Assembly (NCBI RefSeq): GCF_000238295.3
Contig: NZ_AHCD03000031.1
Location: 59,833 to 123,832, forward strand
Length of the DNA stretch: 64,000 nucleotides
Reading direction: 5' to 3'
Source of the DNA: Pseudoalteromonas rubra
GTDB taxonomy: Bacteria > Pseudomonadota > Gammaproteobacteria > Enterobacterales > Alteromonadaceae
Below are positions 31,081 through 40,186 of this stretch, piece after piece. The translations under genes were made by a program, and so were the position numbers. Below the pieces are notes generated by a model. The model saw nothing but the letters and a program-made list of their open reading frames with translations, ran no database searches and was not told the origin of the DNA. Every line of letters starts with the position of its first letter. Within the stretch, counting starts at the first letter, position 1.

Positions 31081-33576
31081 TTAATAGTCTTGTATCGACA
31101 GGGATTTATTCATTATATTCTCAGGACGGGTAAAGTTGTGTTCAAGCCAATCCTGAAATGCCGCTTCAGGCATTGGCTGGCCGATCAGATAGCCCTGTCC
31201 AATGTTACACTTAAATTCCACCAGGCGGCTTAGCTGCTCGTGATCTTCTATGCCCTCTGCAATCACTTTGAGCCCCAGGCCATGCGCCATGGTAATGATA
31301 TTTTTCACCAGATATGCTGATTCATTGCCAGCATGCATATCTGCGATGAAGCTCTGGTCAATTTTTAATACATCAAATGGGTATTGGCGCAGATAGTTTA
31401 ACGAAGAATAGCCGGTACCAAAGTCATCCATTGAGATCAAAACCCCCATTTTTTGAAGCGTGTTAAGGGTGGCTTTAATGGTACTGTCGCCGCTTAACAG
31501 CAAGCCTTCGGTGATCTCCAGTTCCAGGGTGCCGGGTTGTAAGGCACAGTGGGCTATCAGGTGTTCCACATGGCTGAGTAATTCCGGATCGTTAAACTGG
31601 CGGGGTGATAAGTTGACCGCTAGACGCAATGACGCATTAAACTGCGTATGTATCTGCTGTAACGTACTGGCTGCTGAGTTTAAAACAAATTTACCCAAAT
31701 CAATAATAAAGCCGGTTTGCTCCGCCAATGGAATAAACTCAGCAGGTGAGATTGGTCCCAGGGTTTCACTGTGCCAGCGTAATAATGCTTCAGCGCCGAC
31801 GACTTTGCGTGCCTGAAGGTCAAGCTGGGGCTGGTAGTAGACTTCAAATTCCCCACGTTCTAGCGCGCCTTGCATGCTTTCTTCAAGCATCAGCCGTCGC
31901 TGTAGCGTATTACTCATACTTTCGGTAAACAAGCAATAGGTATTGCGACCTTGTTGCTTTGCATTATACATGGCTGAATCAGCTTTACGCAGCAGGTCGT
32001 TAGGGGTGTCTGCATCTTGAGGGAAAATCGCGATCCCCAGACTCAGCGAGATATTAAAAGCGCGACCGTCAATGTCAAATGGGGCATGAAAGAGTTTAAC
32101 CAGCTTGGTTGCAATAGGATGGATATCTGCACTGGTTTTTAGATCGCCCAGCAAAATGATGAACTCATCGCCACCTAAACGGGCCACGGTGTCTTTTTCT
32201 CGCAGTGTTGATTTGAGTCGCTGTGCTGAGTGGATCAGGACCTTATCACCGACTTCATGTCCCATCGAGTCATTGACTTTTTTGAAGTCATCCAGGTCAA
32301 TAAAGCCAACGCCAACCAGTGATTTGTCCCGCCTGGCATCGTGGATCAGTTGCTGGAGACGATCGAGAACCAAAAAACGATTGGGTAAGTCTGTCAGTGT
32401 GTCGTAAAAGGCGTGGTGAAGAATGATTTCTTCCTGACGCTTTTTATCGGTGATATTTCTTACTGCGACGACGAGGTAATCTGAACCTGGTAGTGCACTC
32501 AGTCGGGCTTCAAAATGTCGATTGCCATCGTCGAACGGTAGTGCGTATTCAATTTGAGTAAGCTGACCTGGCTTGTCAATGGCATGTATGGCACGGTTAA
32601 ATGAACGTGCTGTCTGGCTAGGAAGCACATCCTGCATGGTTCTTCCCATGAACTCACTATCTGTGACAAACAGGTCACTTTTTTGACCGCAGTGATACTC
32701 CAAAATTGTCCCGTCTCTGTCAACCACGAAGAACAAGTCCGGTAGCGCAGCAAAGATACCTTCTAGTATTTCATGTTTACGTTTGGCCTGTGCTTCGGCC
32801 TGCTGCGTTTGTTTCCAACCATTCTGCAGGCTACGTGCCATCTTGTTTAAATTGTCGGCAAGGCGTTTAAATTCGCCGGTTCCTTTCGTTTCCAGCTTAT
32901 CACTAAAATCAAAGCGGCTGACATGTTCACTGAGCAGCATTAGTTGCGTAACCGGGCGATGGATAAAGAGCCGCGTAAAGTACAACACCATGACCGTGAG
33001 CATCAGCGCAATAGCCAGAATGGCAGCGATTTTAATGTGACTATAATGGAGCAGCCGTGTTGCGTGCGGCTCAATAGAATATTCAGCATAGATAATTGCA
33101 GGTAACGTATTTGTGTGTTGTGTCCCGATGTCTTTTTGGTATCTAACGTAAGCTCTGAATAGGTACTGCTCTTTTGTATAGTGAATGCTGAAATAAGGCG
33201 GGGTCTGCGCATTTTGCTCGACTACTTCGCCTTGTCTAAGATTAGTTTTGCCGGGCGGCGGTGGCTGAATTGAACCACTACTATATAGGACGTCACTCTG
33301 CGTATTGAGCAGGGCCAGATATTTATACCCCTGGTCATGAGAAAACGCGCTTAAGGTACGCTGTACTTCTGTGTGTTCGTCTTCCGCAAAATGGTGATGT
33401 AATGTTAAGTTTAGAATTGATAAATCTTTTCTGATTGTGGCCTCGCTAAGTGACAGCAGGCTCTCTTTCTGCGTGTGATGATGCAGTTGTACTAACCCTG
33501 CGGCCAATAATGCTGCAAATACAAAGGCACCGAGCGTTAACCAGAACTTGAGATCTATGGAGTACAGTTTTGTCAC
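31081..33576 (-). CDS. Membrane-bound diguanylate cyclase/phosphodiesterase (HAMP-PAS-GGDEF-EAL)
   Basis: 831 residues. Two membrane helices (about 10-30 and 181-201) flank a periplasmic sensor loop of about 150 residues; then HAMP (205-255), PAS (270-375), GGDEF (385-545) and EAL (560-815). The cyclase motif GGDEF (468-472) is intact and preceded by the RXXD inhibitory site REKD (459-462). The EAL domain keeps EALLRW and DDFGTGYSSLNYL. Both activities look possible, so the direction of c-di-GMP change cannot be told. Single-gene unit. Confidence 0.93.
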   Translation of the reverse strand: MTKLYSIDLKFWLTLGAFVFAALLAAGLVQLHHHTQKESLLSLSEATIRKDLSILNLTLHHHFAEDEHTEVQRTLSAFSHDQGYKYLALLNTQSDVLYSSGSIQPPPPGKTNLRQGEVVEQNAQTPPYFSIHYTKEQYLFRAYVRYQKDIGTQHTNTLPAIIYAEYSIEPHATRLLHYSHIKIAAILAIALMLTVMVLYFTRLFIHRPVTQLMLLSEHVSRFDFSDKLETKGTGEFKRLADNLNKMARSLQNGWKQTQQAEAQAKRKHEILEGIFAALPDLFFVVDRDGTILEYHCGQKSDLFVTDSEFMGRTMQDVLPSQTARSFNRAIHAIDKPGQLTQIEYALPFDDGNRHFEARLSALPGSDYLVVAVRNITDKKRQEEIILHHAFYDTLTDLPNRFLVLDRLQQLIHDARRDKSLVGVGFIDLDDFKKVNDSMGHEVGDKVLIHSAQRLKSTLREKDTVARLGGDEFIILLGDLKTSADIHPIATKLVKLFHAPFDIDGRAFNISLSLGIAIFPQDADTPNDLLRKADSAMYNAKQQGRNTYCLFTESMSNTLQRRLMLEESMQGALERGEFEVYYQPQLDLQARKVVGAEALLRWHSETLGPISPAEFIPLAEQTGFIIDLGKFVLNSAASTLQQIHTQFNASLRLAVNLSPRQFNDPELLSHVEHLIAHCALQPGTLELEITEGLLLSGDSTIKATLNTLQKMGVLISMDDFGTGYSSLNYLRQYPFDVLKIDQSFIADMHAGNESAYLVKNIITMAHGLGLKVIAEGIEDHEQLSRLVEFKCNIGQGYLIGQPMPEAAFQDWLEHNFTRPENIMNKSLSIQDY

Positions 33577-33851
33577 CTGAACGTCTCACTTAGTGTATTT
33601 GTCGTAGCGAGTACAATTGCATTTTAATGTGCCTGGCTTAATCTAAAGCGGCACAGCTATCGCCACTGTCCTGACTTTAAGTGTAGTTGAAACGGGCAAT
33701 TTGCTACCAGGATCCTCATTTTTATACTGCTTTTTAGATCTGAGCAGGCAGATGATAGATTTTCAATGGATCTAAAGCTTATCTATTTGGCCGACGTGCT
33801 GTTTATTGGTTAAGGTGAAGTTGTTGGCAAAAAATAACTAAAGGAGTGAAT

Positions 33852-34346
33852 ATGATCAGCCAAGATACAGAGACATTGAGTAAAAGTGCTCAACGGGTTC
33901 AGGATGCGATAAAATCTGCGGGATGCGAATTCAGGGTACTGGAATTGCCCGGCAGTACGCGCACGGCGGAAGAGTCGGCACACACCATAGGGTGTGAACT
34001 GGGACAAATTGTAAAATCACTGATTTTTAAAGGTAAAGAAAGCGGAAAACCGGTGTTGCTATTAGTCAGTGGCAGCAACCGGGTAAAAGAAAAGATAGTG
34101 GCAAAACATCTGGGAGAAAAGCTGGTAAAAGCCGACGCTGAATTTACCCGTGAGGTAACCGGGTTTGCCATTGGCGGTATTCCCCCCATCGGACACCTGA
34201 GCAACCCAATTACTTATATTGACGAGGACTTGCTGCAATACGAGACGATATGGGCTGCGGCTGGCACACCACACGCGGTGTTTTCGTTGCCAGCGGCTAA
34301 ACTGGAGCCACTCACTCAGGGTACGGTGATTGCTGTAAAGGCCTGA
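33852..34346 (+). CDS. YbaK/EbsC-family aminoacyl-tRNA deacylase
   Basis: 164 residues. Removes wrongly attached amino acids from tRNA, probably Cys or Ala from tRNA-Pro. TRTAEESAHTIGCELGQIVKSLIFKG, GGIPPIGH and WAAAGTPHAVFSL are typical of the YbaK-like branch rather than ProXp-ala. The ATG at 33852 has AAAGGAG at good spacing; a GTG at 33846 lies inside that site and is rejected. Monocistronic, convergent with the next gene. Confidence 0.85.
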   Translation: MISQDTETLSKSAQRVQDAIKSAGCEFRVLELPGSTRTAEESAHTIGCELGQIVKSLIFKGKESGKPVLLLVSGSNRVKEKIVAKHLGEKLVKADAEFTREVTGFAIGGIPPIGHLSNPITYIDEDLLQYETIWAAAGTPHAVFSLPAAKLEPLTQGTVIAVKA

Positions 34347-34358
34347 TAGTGAAGGGTG

Positions 34359-34934
34359 TTACCCGGTAAAGAGTTGCAGTGTGATCTGCACTTCGTCTGA
34401 CTCAAACTCGGCGACGCCCTCATAGCCTTCGATATTGTAATTAAAGCTGAAAAAGCGACGCAACCACAGGTCATCCTGATTCTCTTTTAATACATCAATA
34501 GAAATATCCATCAGGCTTTCCGCGACATTCATCCCAACAGCAAACAAGGGATTGGCTGCCGCAGCTGCTACGGTGCGAGTGAGCTCGCCAAATGCCGTGG
34601 TTTTTCTGACTTTTGCCATGAGCTTAGCTGTACTGCGGATGTCACTGTCATCTTCCAATACGGCAATATGCGCATCCAGAAAACGGGGTATCTGACCGGC
34701 CCGATTACGATAAATCGTGTAACCAGCAGGGCCAAAGCTGATGGTGCCACCTTCACTGACTGGCATCACATTGAGTTCCATATTAAATGCATGATCCGCG
34801 ACCCCGTCGCTTACTGCACTGAACACTTTGATCTCAAACTTGCGCTCGCTGAGTAGCTTTTCCACCAGGCCCAACGATTTAACGTGAATTGACATGATAC
34901 GCAGTTCGACATCGGTAAACATTTGATTAGGCAT
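34359..34934 (-). CDS. Hypothetical protein, 191 residues
   Basis: I do not recognise a family. No signal peptide or clear membrane span; a small-residue run TRTVAAAAANPLFAVGMNV (about 125-143) could be a short buried helix. Mixed α/β character with LWLRRFFSFNYNIEGYEGVAEFESDEVQITLQLF at the end in strand-like alternation. AAAGGA is placed well before the ATG at 34934. Convergent with the deacylase gene, 12 bases between stops. Confidence 0.65.
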   Translation of the reverse strand: MPNQMFTDVELRIMSIHVKSLGLVEKLLSERKFEIKVFSAVSDGVADHAFNMELNVMPVSEGGTISFGPAGYTIYRNRAGQIPRFLDAHIAVLEDDSDIRSTAKLMAKVRKTTAFGELTRTVAAAAANPLFAVGMNVAESLMDISIDVLKENQDDLWLRRFFSFNYNIEGYEGVAEFESDEVQITLQLFTG

Positions 34935-35073
34935 GATTAAAGTCCTTTGGTATGCAATGGTATTAGCATACTTGGAACCAGATTGGGGCGCTATGGTTTT
35001 TGGTTGTAAGGTAAATTATTTGAGTATCAAAAAAGATTGAAGTTTATTACGAAGTACAATCTCGGAGGAAAAA

Positions 35074-35150
35074 TGGTGGCCCCACCTGGACTTGAACCAG
35101 GGACCTACCGATTATGAGTCGGGTGCTCTAACCAACTGAGCTATAGGGCC
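35074..35150 (-). tRNA. ileX: tRNA-Ile(CAU), expected to be lysidine-modified
   Basis: 77 nt on the minus strand. Acceptor GGCCCTA, D arm AGCTCAGTTGGTTAGAGC, anticodon loop CTCATAA with CAU, T arm GGTTCAAGTCC, encoded CCA. The G1 acceptor, body and loop resemble E. coli tRNA-Ile2, whose CAU is converted by TilS to read AUA, rather than an initiator or elongator tRNA-Met. Confidence 0.88.
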
Positions 35151-36428
35151 ATTTTCAAATTGTAGTGCTCAATAAATTCATCCATGAAGCGAGGTCCTGT
35201 CGGCGTCCTGCCTCCACCTCAACAAGCTGCGAAGCGATGCTTCGGTCTTGTTTCGCCCAACTGAGCTATAGGGCCATTTTCAAATTGTAGTGCTCAATAA
35301 ATTCATCCATGAAGCGAGGTCCTGTCGGCGTCCTGCCTCCACCTCAACAAGCTGCGAAGCGATGCTTCGGTCTTGTTTCGCCCAACTGAGCTATAGGGCC
35401 ATTTTCAAATTGTAGTGCTCAATAAATTCATCCATGAAGCGAGGTCCTGTCGGCGTCCTGCCTCCACCTCAACAAGCTGCGAAGCGATGCTTCGGTCTTG
35501 TTTCGCCCAACTGAGCTATAGGGCCATTTTCAAATTGTAGTGCTCAATAAATTCATCCATGAAGCGAGGTCCTGTCGGCGTCCTGCCTCCACCTCAACAA
35601 GCTGCGAAGCGATGCTTCGGTCTTGTTTCGCCCAACTGAGCTATAGGGCCATTTTCAAATTGTAGTGCTCAATAAATTCATCCATGAAGCGAGGTCCTGT
35701 CGGCGTCCTGCCTCCACCTCAACAAGCTGCGAAGCGATGCTTCGGTCTTGTTTCGCCCAACTGAGCTATAGGGCCATTTTCAAATTGTAGTGCTCAATAA
35801 ATTCATCCATGAAGCGAGGTCCTGTCGGCGTCCTGCCTCCACCTCAACAAGCTGCGAAGCGATGCTTCGGTCTTGTTTCGCCCAACTGAGCTATAGGGCC
35901 ATTTTCAAATTGTAGTGCTCAATAAATTCATCCATGAAGCGAGGTCCTGTCGGCGTCCTGCCTCCACCTCAACAAGCTGCGAAGCGATGCTTCGGTCTTG
36001 TTTCGCCCAACTGAGCTATAGGGCCATTTTCAAATTGTAGTGCTCAATAAATTCATCCATGAAGCGAGGTCCTGTCGGCGTCCTGCCTCCACCTCAACAA
36101 GCTGCGAAGCGATGCTTCGGTCTTGTTTCGCCCAACTGAGCTATAGGGCCATTTTCAAATTGTAGTGCTCAATAAATTCATCCATGAAGCGAGGTCCTGT
36201 CGGCGTCCTGCCTCCACCTCAACAAGCTGCGAAGCGATGCTTCGGTCTTGTTTCGCCCAACTGAGCTATAGGGCCATTTTCAAATTGTAGTGCTCAATAA
36301 ATTCATCCATGAAGCGAGGTCCTGTCGGCGTCCTGCCTCCACCTCAACAAGCTGCGAAGCGGTGCTTCGGTCTTGTTTCGCCCAACTGAGCTATAGGGAC
36401 ACTTTCAAATTGTAGTGCTCAATAAATT
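35151..36428 (-). repeat. Ten 125-bp tandem repeats 5' of tRNA-Ile, each ending in the first 19 nt of that tRNA
   Basis: Period exactly 125 bp (junctions at 35151, 35276, 35401, 35526, 35651, 35776, 35901, 36026, 36151, 36276), then a partial copy to 36428. Read on the minus strand, each unit contains the tRNA head GGCCCTATAGCTCAGTTGG, a long hairpin (AACAAG ... CGAAGC-ATC-GCTTCG ... CTTGTT; first copy at 35221-35252), a second hairpin (GAGGT / ACCTC), and a possible promoter with -10 TACAAT just before the next head. Units are almost identical; the last has GGTGC for GATGC and a changed tRNA head. No spacers vary, so it is not CRISPR. Confidence 0.95.
35159..35188 (-). promoter_or_regulatory. 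Candidate promoter immediately upstream of tRNA-Ile, repeated in every unit
   Basis: On the minus strand a -10 TACAAT lies eight bases before tRNA position 1, with a weak -35 TTCATG 18 bp upstream. The same sequence recurs in all ten units. It would give an almost leaderless tRNA transcript. The -35 match is poor, so this is tentative. Confidence 0.4.
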
Positions 36429-36480
36429 GAGCGTACTTTTTAGCAGAGACCTAAAAAGCGCTGGCAGTATAAAAATTTTT

Positions 36481-36570
36481 AACAGGCTTGTCACTAGCAA
36501 AAGAGGAAAAAGTCGCACATATCTGATTCAATTGCTTAATAAAAAGCCAAACTAGTGTGCTAAGCCTGTT
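36481..36570. repeat. Imperfect long inverted repeat downstream of the cupin gene
   Basis: Arms AACAGGCTTGTCACTAG (36481-36497) and CTAGTGTGCTAAGCCTGTT (36552-36570) are inverted with a four-base bulge. They may act as the terminator of the cys-cupin transcript or be a small repeat element. The 194 bases from 36411 to 36604 hold no gene. Confidence 0.5.
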
Positions 36571-36604
36571 TCTTTATTCGGTTCGTCCGCTTTACATCTG
36601 TGAG

Positions 36605-36970
36605 TTAGATCCAGACATCGTTTTGTGCGGTGAGTGAGCTGTCGGCATCTCCGGTGTTGACGACTCCTTTGGGTTCGACAATCAATACCTGACACTCTTG
36701 CTCGGCATAGGGTTTGTGCTCTGCGCCCTTGGGCACAACCAGCATATCACCTTCTTTCAGATGCTCAGTGCGGTCCCGAAAGGCAATCTGCATCTCGCCG
36801 GAAAGCACGATGAACACTTCGTCGGTGTCGGGGTGATCGTGCCAGACAAATTCCCCCTGAAGTTTCACCAGTTTGAACTGATAGTCGTTCATTTCAGCAA
36901 TGACTTTAGGAGTCCAGTGCTCTGAAAATAGTGCCAGCTTTTCGGCAAAATTGATCGTAGTGTGTGACAT
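36605..36970 (-). CDS. Small cupin-domain protein
   Basis: 121 residues, a single cupin barrel. Motif 1 WHDHPDTDEVFIVLSGEM supplies His, His and Glu metal ligands; motif 2 is GDMLVVPKGAEHKPYAEQ. The substrate is unknown. It lies 63 bases behind cysQ on the same strand, so it may be the last gene of the sulfate operon, though the link to sulfur is only positional. Confidence 0.85.
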   Translation of the reverse strand: MSHTTINFAEKLALFSEHWTPKVIAEMNDYQFKLVKLQGEFVWHDHPDTDEVFIVLSGEMQIAFRDRTEHLKEGDMLVVPKGAEHKPYAEQECQVLIVEPKGVVNTGDADSSLTAQNDVWI

Positions 36971-37033
36971 GGTATTTCCTTATGGTGACGGACATAAGAG
37001 AGAAGCCTTACCCGGCTGGATAAGGCCCAGAGA

Positions 37034-37801
37034 TTAGTTGAGTCGTGAAACCACAAAATAGGGATTCAGATAGGACTCTTTTTGATTGTATAGCAGTGGG
37101 CTGCCATCCAGCTGGGTCACGGTTGCACCAGCGATCTTCGCTACTGCGTGTCCTGCACCGGTATCCCACTCACTGGTTGGGCCTAAACGCGGGTAGACAT
37201 CAGCAGCACTTTCAGCGACCAGACACAGTTTTAATGAACTGCCTTTTGGCACCATGTTCACATCGTCAAACTGTGTGAGATACTCAGCTAAATCAGGCGA
37301 TGGGTGAGAGCGTGAGCCAACCACCTGGATGGTGCCCTGGTTGGCTTTACGGGTGACTTTCAGCTCAATGCGTGCTTCGTCACACTCTTTAAAAGCGCCG
37401 ATGCTGTTGGCGGCGAAGTAACTCACGTTCAGTGCCGGTGCATGGACCACGCCCATGACGGGTTCGCCATTTTCAATTAAAGCGATGTTGACCGTGAACT
37501 CACCGTTTTTCTTAATAAACTCCTTAGTGCCGTCGATGGGGTCGACCAGCCAGTAACGTTGCCAGGTCTGGCGTTCCTGCCAGCTGATCTCTGCGCTTTC
37601 CTCACTGAGGATCGGTAAATCCGGGGTAAGGGCTTTCAGGCCCGCTGTGATCACGTCATTAGCGGCTAAGTCGGCGTCGGTCACCGGGCTTTTGTCGTCT
37701 TTATACTCAACGTTAAAGTCTTTGGCATAGATGGTGAGGATCTTGTCTCCGGCGCGTCGTGCCAGATTCACTATTTCCTCGAGTAAGTCGGTGTCGTTCA
37801 T
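37034..37801 (-). CDS. cysQ: 3'(2'),5'-bisphosphate nucleotidase CysQ
   Basis: Hydrolyses PAP (adenosine 3',5'-bisphosphate) formed when PAPS is reduced, which keeps sulfate assimilation running. 255 residues, inositol-monophosphatase fold. Metal ligands lie in SEES, DPIDGTKEF and WDTGAGHAV; lithium-sensitive family. AAGGA lies before the ATG. Sixteen bases separate it from cysC. Confidence 0.94.
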   Translation of the reverse strand: MNDTDLLEEIVNLARRAGDKILTIYAKDFNVEYKDDKSPVTDADLAANDVITAGLKALTPDLPILSEESAEISWQERQTWQRYWLVDPIDGTKEFIKKNGEFTVNIALIENGEPVMGVVHAPALNVSYFAANSIGAFKECDEARIELKVTRKANQGTIQVVGSRSHPSPDLAEYLTQFDDVNMVPKGSSLKLCLVAESAADVYPRLGPTSEWDTGAGHAVAKIAGATVTQLDGSPLLYNQKESYLNPYFVVSRLN

Positions 37802-37816
37802 GGTTTTTCCTTGGTA

Positions 37817-38416
37817 CTACAGATGGATTATCTCGCGCTGTTGTAGATACGCTACCAGCTGTTGCACCGATTGGTCCAGACTATTTTCACCGGTATTAAT
37901 GCGGATCTCCGGGTTTGTTGGTGGCTCATAGTCAGAGTCTATGCCAGTAAAGTGTTTGATCTCACCGGCACGGGCTTTTTTATATAACCCTTTTGGATCG
38001 CGTTGTTCACACACCTCCAGCGGTGTATCCAGATACACTTCAATAAACTCGGCGTCTTCAACCAGCTCACGAACCATGTCACGCTCAGCCTGGAAGGGTG
38101 AGATAAAGGCGGTGAGGACGATCAGGCCGGCATCGACCATGAGTTTACTCAATTCACCCACACGACGAATGTTTTCGACTCTATCTTCGTCGCTGAATCC
38201 GAGGTCTTTACACAGACCATGACGCACATTGTCACCATCGAGTAAATAAGTGTGGGCACCCAGTTGCTGCAGGGCACTCTCCAGTGCGTTGGCCACGGTG
38301 CTTTTACCCGAGCCAGAATAGCCAGTAAACCACAAAATAACCGGACGGTGGCCTTTTTGTTCGCTGCGATGTGTTTTATTCACGGCATAGTTATGCCAGA
38401 CAATATTCGTATCCAT
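37817..38416 (-). CDS. cysC: Adenylylsulfate kinase
   Basis: Phosphorylates APS to PAPS. 199 residues (E. coli 201). The P-loop GYSGSGKST lies at about 31-39; DGDNVRHGL and FISPFQAERDMVRE are diagnostic. It is separate from cysN, unlike fused NodQ-type enzymes. Confidence 0.96.
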   Translation of the reverse strand: MDTNIVWHNYAVNKTHRSEQKGHRPVILWFTGYSGSGKSTVANALESALQQLGAHTYLLDGDNVRHGLCKDLGFSDEDRVENIRRVGELSKLMVDAGLIVLTAFISPFQAERDMVRELVEDAEFIEVYLDTPLEVCEQRDPKGLYKKARAGEIKHFTGIDSDYEPPTNPEIRINTGENSLDQSVQQLVAYLQQREIIHL

Positions 38417-38428
38417 AATTCCTATCCA

Positions 38429-40156
38429 CTAAAACGGGAAAACTAACGGGATCAGCGTCAGCACAGTGATCGAGTAAATGATTGAAAGCGGCAGGCCGAC
38501 GGTCACATAGTCTTTGATCCGGTAATTGCCTGCACTGTATACCATCAGATTAGTCTGATAGCCAAAAGGGGAAATAAAACTGGCCGATGCGCCAAAGGCG
38601 ACTGCCATCACAAATGGCAGCGGGTTCACACCAAAACCAATCGCCAGTGCGTATGCCACGGGAAATGACAACGCAGCGGCTGCATTGTTGGTGATCAATT
38701 CAGTGAACACTACCGTCATCACAAAAATGGCGATAAAAGCACCATACGGACCAAAGTCGCCCAGGACATAAAACAGCGCATCGGAAATCTGCCCGGCTAA
38801 GCCGGTGTCTATCATCAGCTTCGCCAGACCAATCGCACTGCCGACAATGGCAAGCAATTCAATAGGAAAACGACGTTTCATTTCGCTGACTTTGATGGAG
38901 CCAAACAGCACCAGGCCAAGTAATAAAACCATCAGGCCTTTGACTAAAGGCACAACATCGAAGATACCCAGGCCGAGCACGGCAACAAAGGCAGCCATCA
39001 CTTTATTCGATTGTGGCTGCGTTAAATGGGTTTGCAGATCCAGACCAGAGATATAAACAAATTCGCGTTTTAGATCCGGCAGCTGATAAAAATCTCCGCC
39101 AGGGGCGAGGATCAAAGAATCTCCTGCTTGTAGTTTGACCTGGCCCAGGCCACCGGGCAGACGGTCGTGACCACGACGAATGGCAATCACCGCGGCATGA
39201 AACTGTTCGCGAAAGCGGATCTCTTTGAGTGTTTTGCCTAGAAACTTAGACGACTGGCTGATCACGACTTCCACCAGGTGTTCGGCATCTTTTTCATGTT
39301 TGTCATGCACCACCTGCAAGCCATCGAAGCGGCGCAATAAAGGTACGGACTTGATGTCGCCAACAAACAGCAGTACATCACCCTGTTGTATTTCCTGTTG
39401 TGGTGTGACCGCACAAATACGGCGCTCGCCGCGGATGATCTCAGCGAGGAATAAGTCCCGCAGATCACGCAGGCCGTTTTCTTCAACTGTCCGGCCAATC
39501 AGTTTAGAGCCCGCGGTGACTTTGCCTTCCAGGTAAAAAGGCACAACTTCTTCTTCTTTACGGCCGTGATCGGGCAAAAACTTCAGTAATAAAATGATGG
39601 TAACCAGGCCCACACCCAGCGCGCCAATACCGACCAGCGTAAAGTCAAAAAAGCCCAAAGGTGCCATACCGGCCTCAATGGCGAAACCATTAACGATTAA
39701 ATTGGTTGAGGTGCCGATCAGGGTCAGCGTCCCCCCCAGGATAGCGGTATAGGACAGTGGCAATAATAGCTTAGATGGAGAATGGGTTTTACTGTCTTTG
39801 ATGGTACTGATCAAAGACGCCACCACGGCGGTGTTGTTGGTAAAAGACGATAAAAAGGCCGTGGATAATCCCAGTTTCATTACCGAGCGTGCCAGCGAGC
39901 CGTTGGCCAGTGAACGCGCCAGGTATTGTACCAGGGTGGTTTTTTCGATGGCGATAGATACCAGAACCAGCAAAACCAGGGTGATCAGCGACGGGTTCGC
40001 ATAATTGACCAGCATGGTTTCCAGATCGATGAGCCCGGCCAGGTAAGCGCTGCTGATTGCGCCTACAAATAACCAGGCCGGGTTGAGCCGCGTGCCAAAA
40101 AGACACGCGACCAGCACGAGCATGATGCCTGTTAAGATGATCTGCTCTAGCAGCAT
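38429..40156 (-). CDS. SLC13/DASS-type permease with two TrkA-C domains, probable sulfate transporter
   Basis: 575 residues. About 10-12 membrane helices in two halves, each with an Asn-Thr hairpin (SFTNNTAVVAS near 105 and LITNNAAAALSF near 490), flank a cytoplasmic insert (about 205-375) holding two TrkA-C/RCK-C domains (KLIGRTVEE, KFLGKTLKEI). Position inside the operon between cysN and cysC suggests sulfate uptake in place of an ABC CysTWA system. Sulfur specificity is inferred from context. Confidence 0.88.
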   Translation of the reverse strand: MLLEQIILTGIMLVLVACLFGTRLNPAWLFVGAISSAYLAGLIDLETMLVNYANPSLITLVLLVLVSIAIEKTTLVQYLARSLANGSLARSVMKLGLSTAFLSSFTNNTAVVASLISTIKDSKTHSPSKLLLPLSYTAILGGTLTLIGTSTNLIVNGFAIEAGMAPLGFFDFTLVGIGALGVGLVTIILLLKFLPDHGRKEEEVVPFYLEGKVTAGSKLIGRTVEENGLRDLRDLFLAEIIRGERRICAVTPQQEIQQGDVLLFVGDIKSVPLLRRFDGLQVVHDKHEKDAEHLVEVVISQSSKFLGKTLKEIRFREQFHAAVIAIRRGHDRLPGGLGQVKLQAGDSLILAPGGDFYQLPDLKREFVYISGLDLQTHLTQPQSNKVMAAFVAVLGLGIFDVVPLVKGLMVLLLGLVLFGSIKVSEMKRRFPIELLAIVGSAIGLAKLMIDTGLAGQISDALFYVLGDFGPYGAFIAIFVMTVVFTELITNNAAAALSFPVAYALAIGFGVNPLPFVMAVAFGASASFISPFGYQTNLMVYSAGNYRIKDYVTVGLPLSIIYSITVLTLIPLVFPF

Positions 40157-40186
40157 AGATAACTCCCGTTAACAGGCATACAGCCG

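Noticed and set aside
35074..35150. tRNA with CAU anticodon as tRNA-Met
   Set aside because: The body and acceptor resemble tRNA-Ile2 (ileX) rather than elongator or initiator Met; lysidine modification is expected. A dedicated classifier would settle it.
35138..36410. Regular repeats that could be taken for a CRISPR array
   Set aside because: The whole 125-bp unit is repeated without variable spacers, the repeated part includes a tRNA fragment, and no cas gene is nearby.
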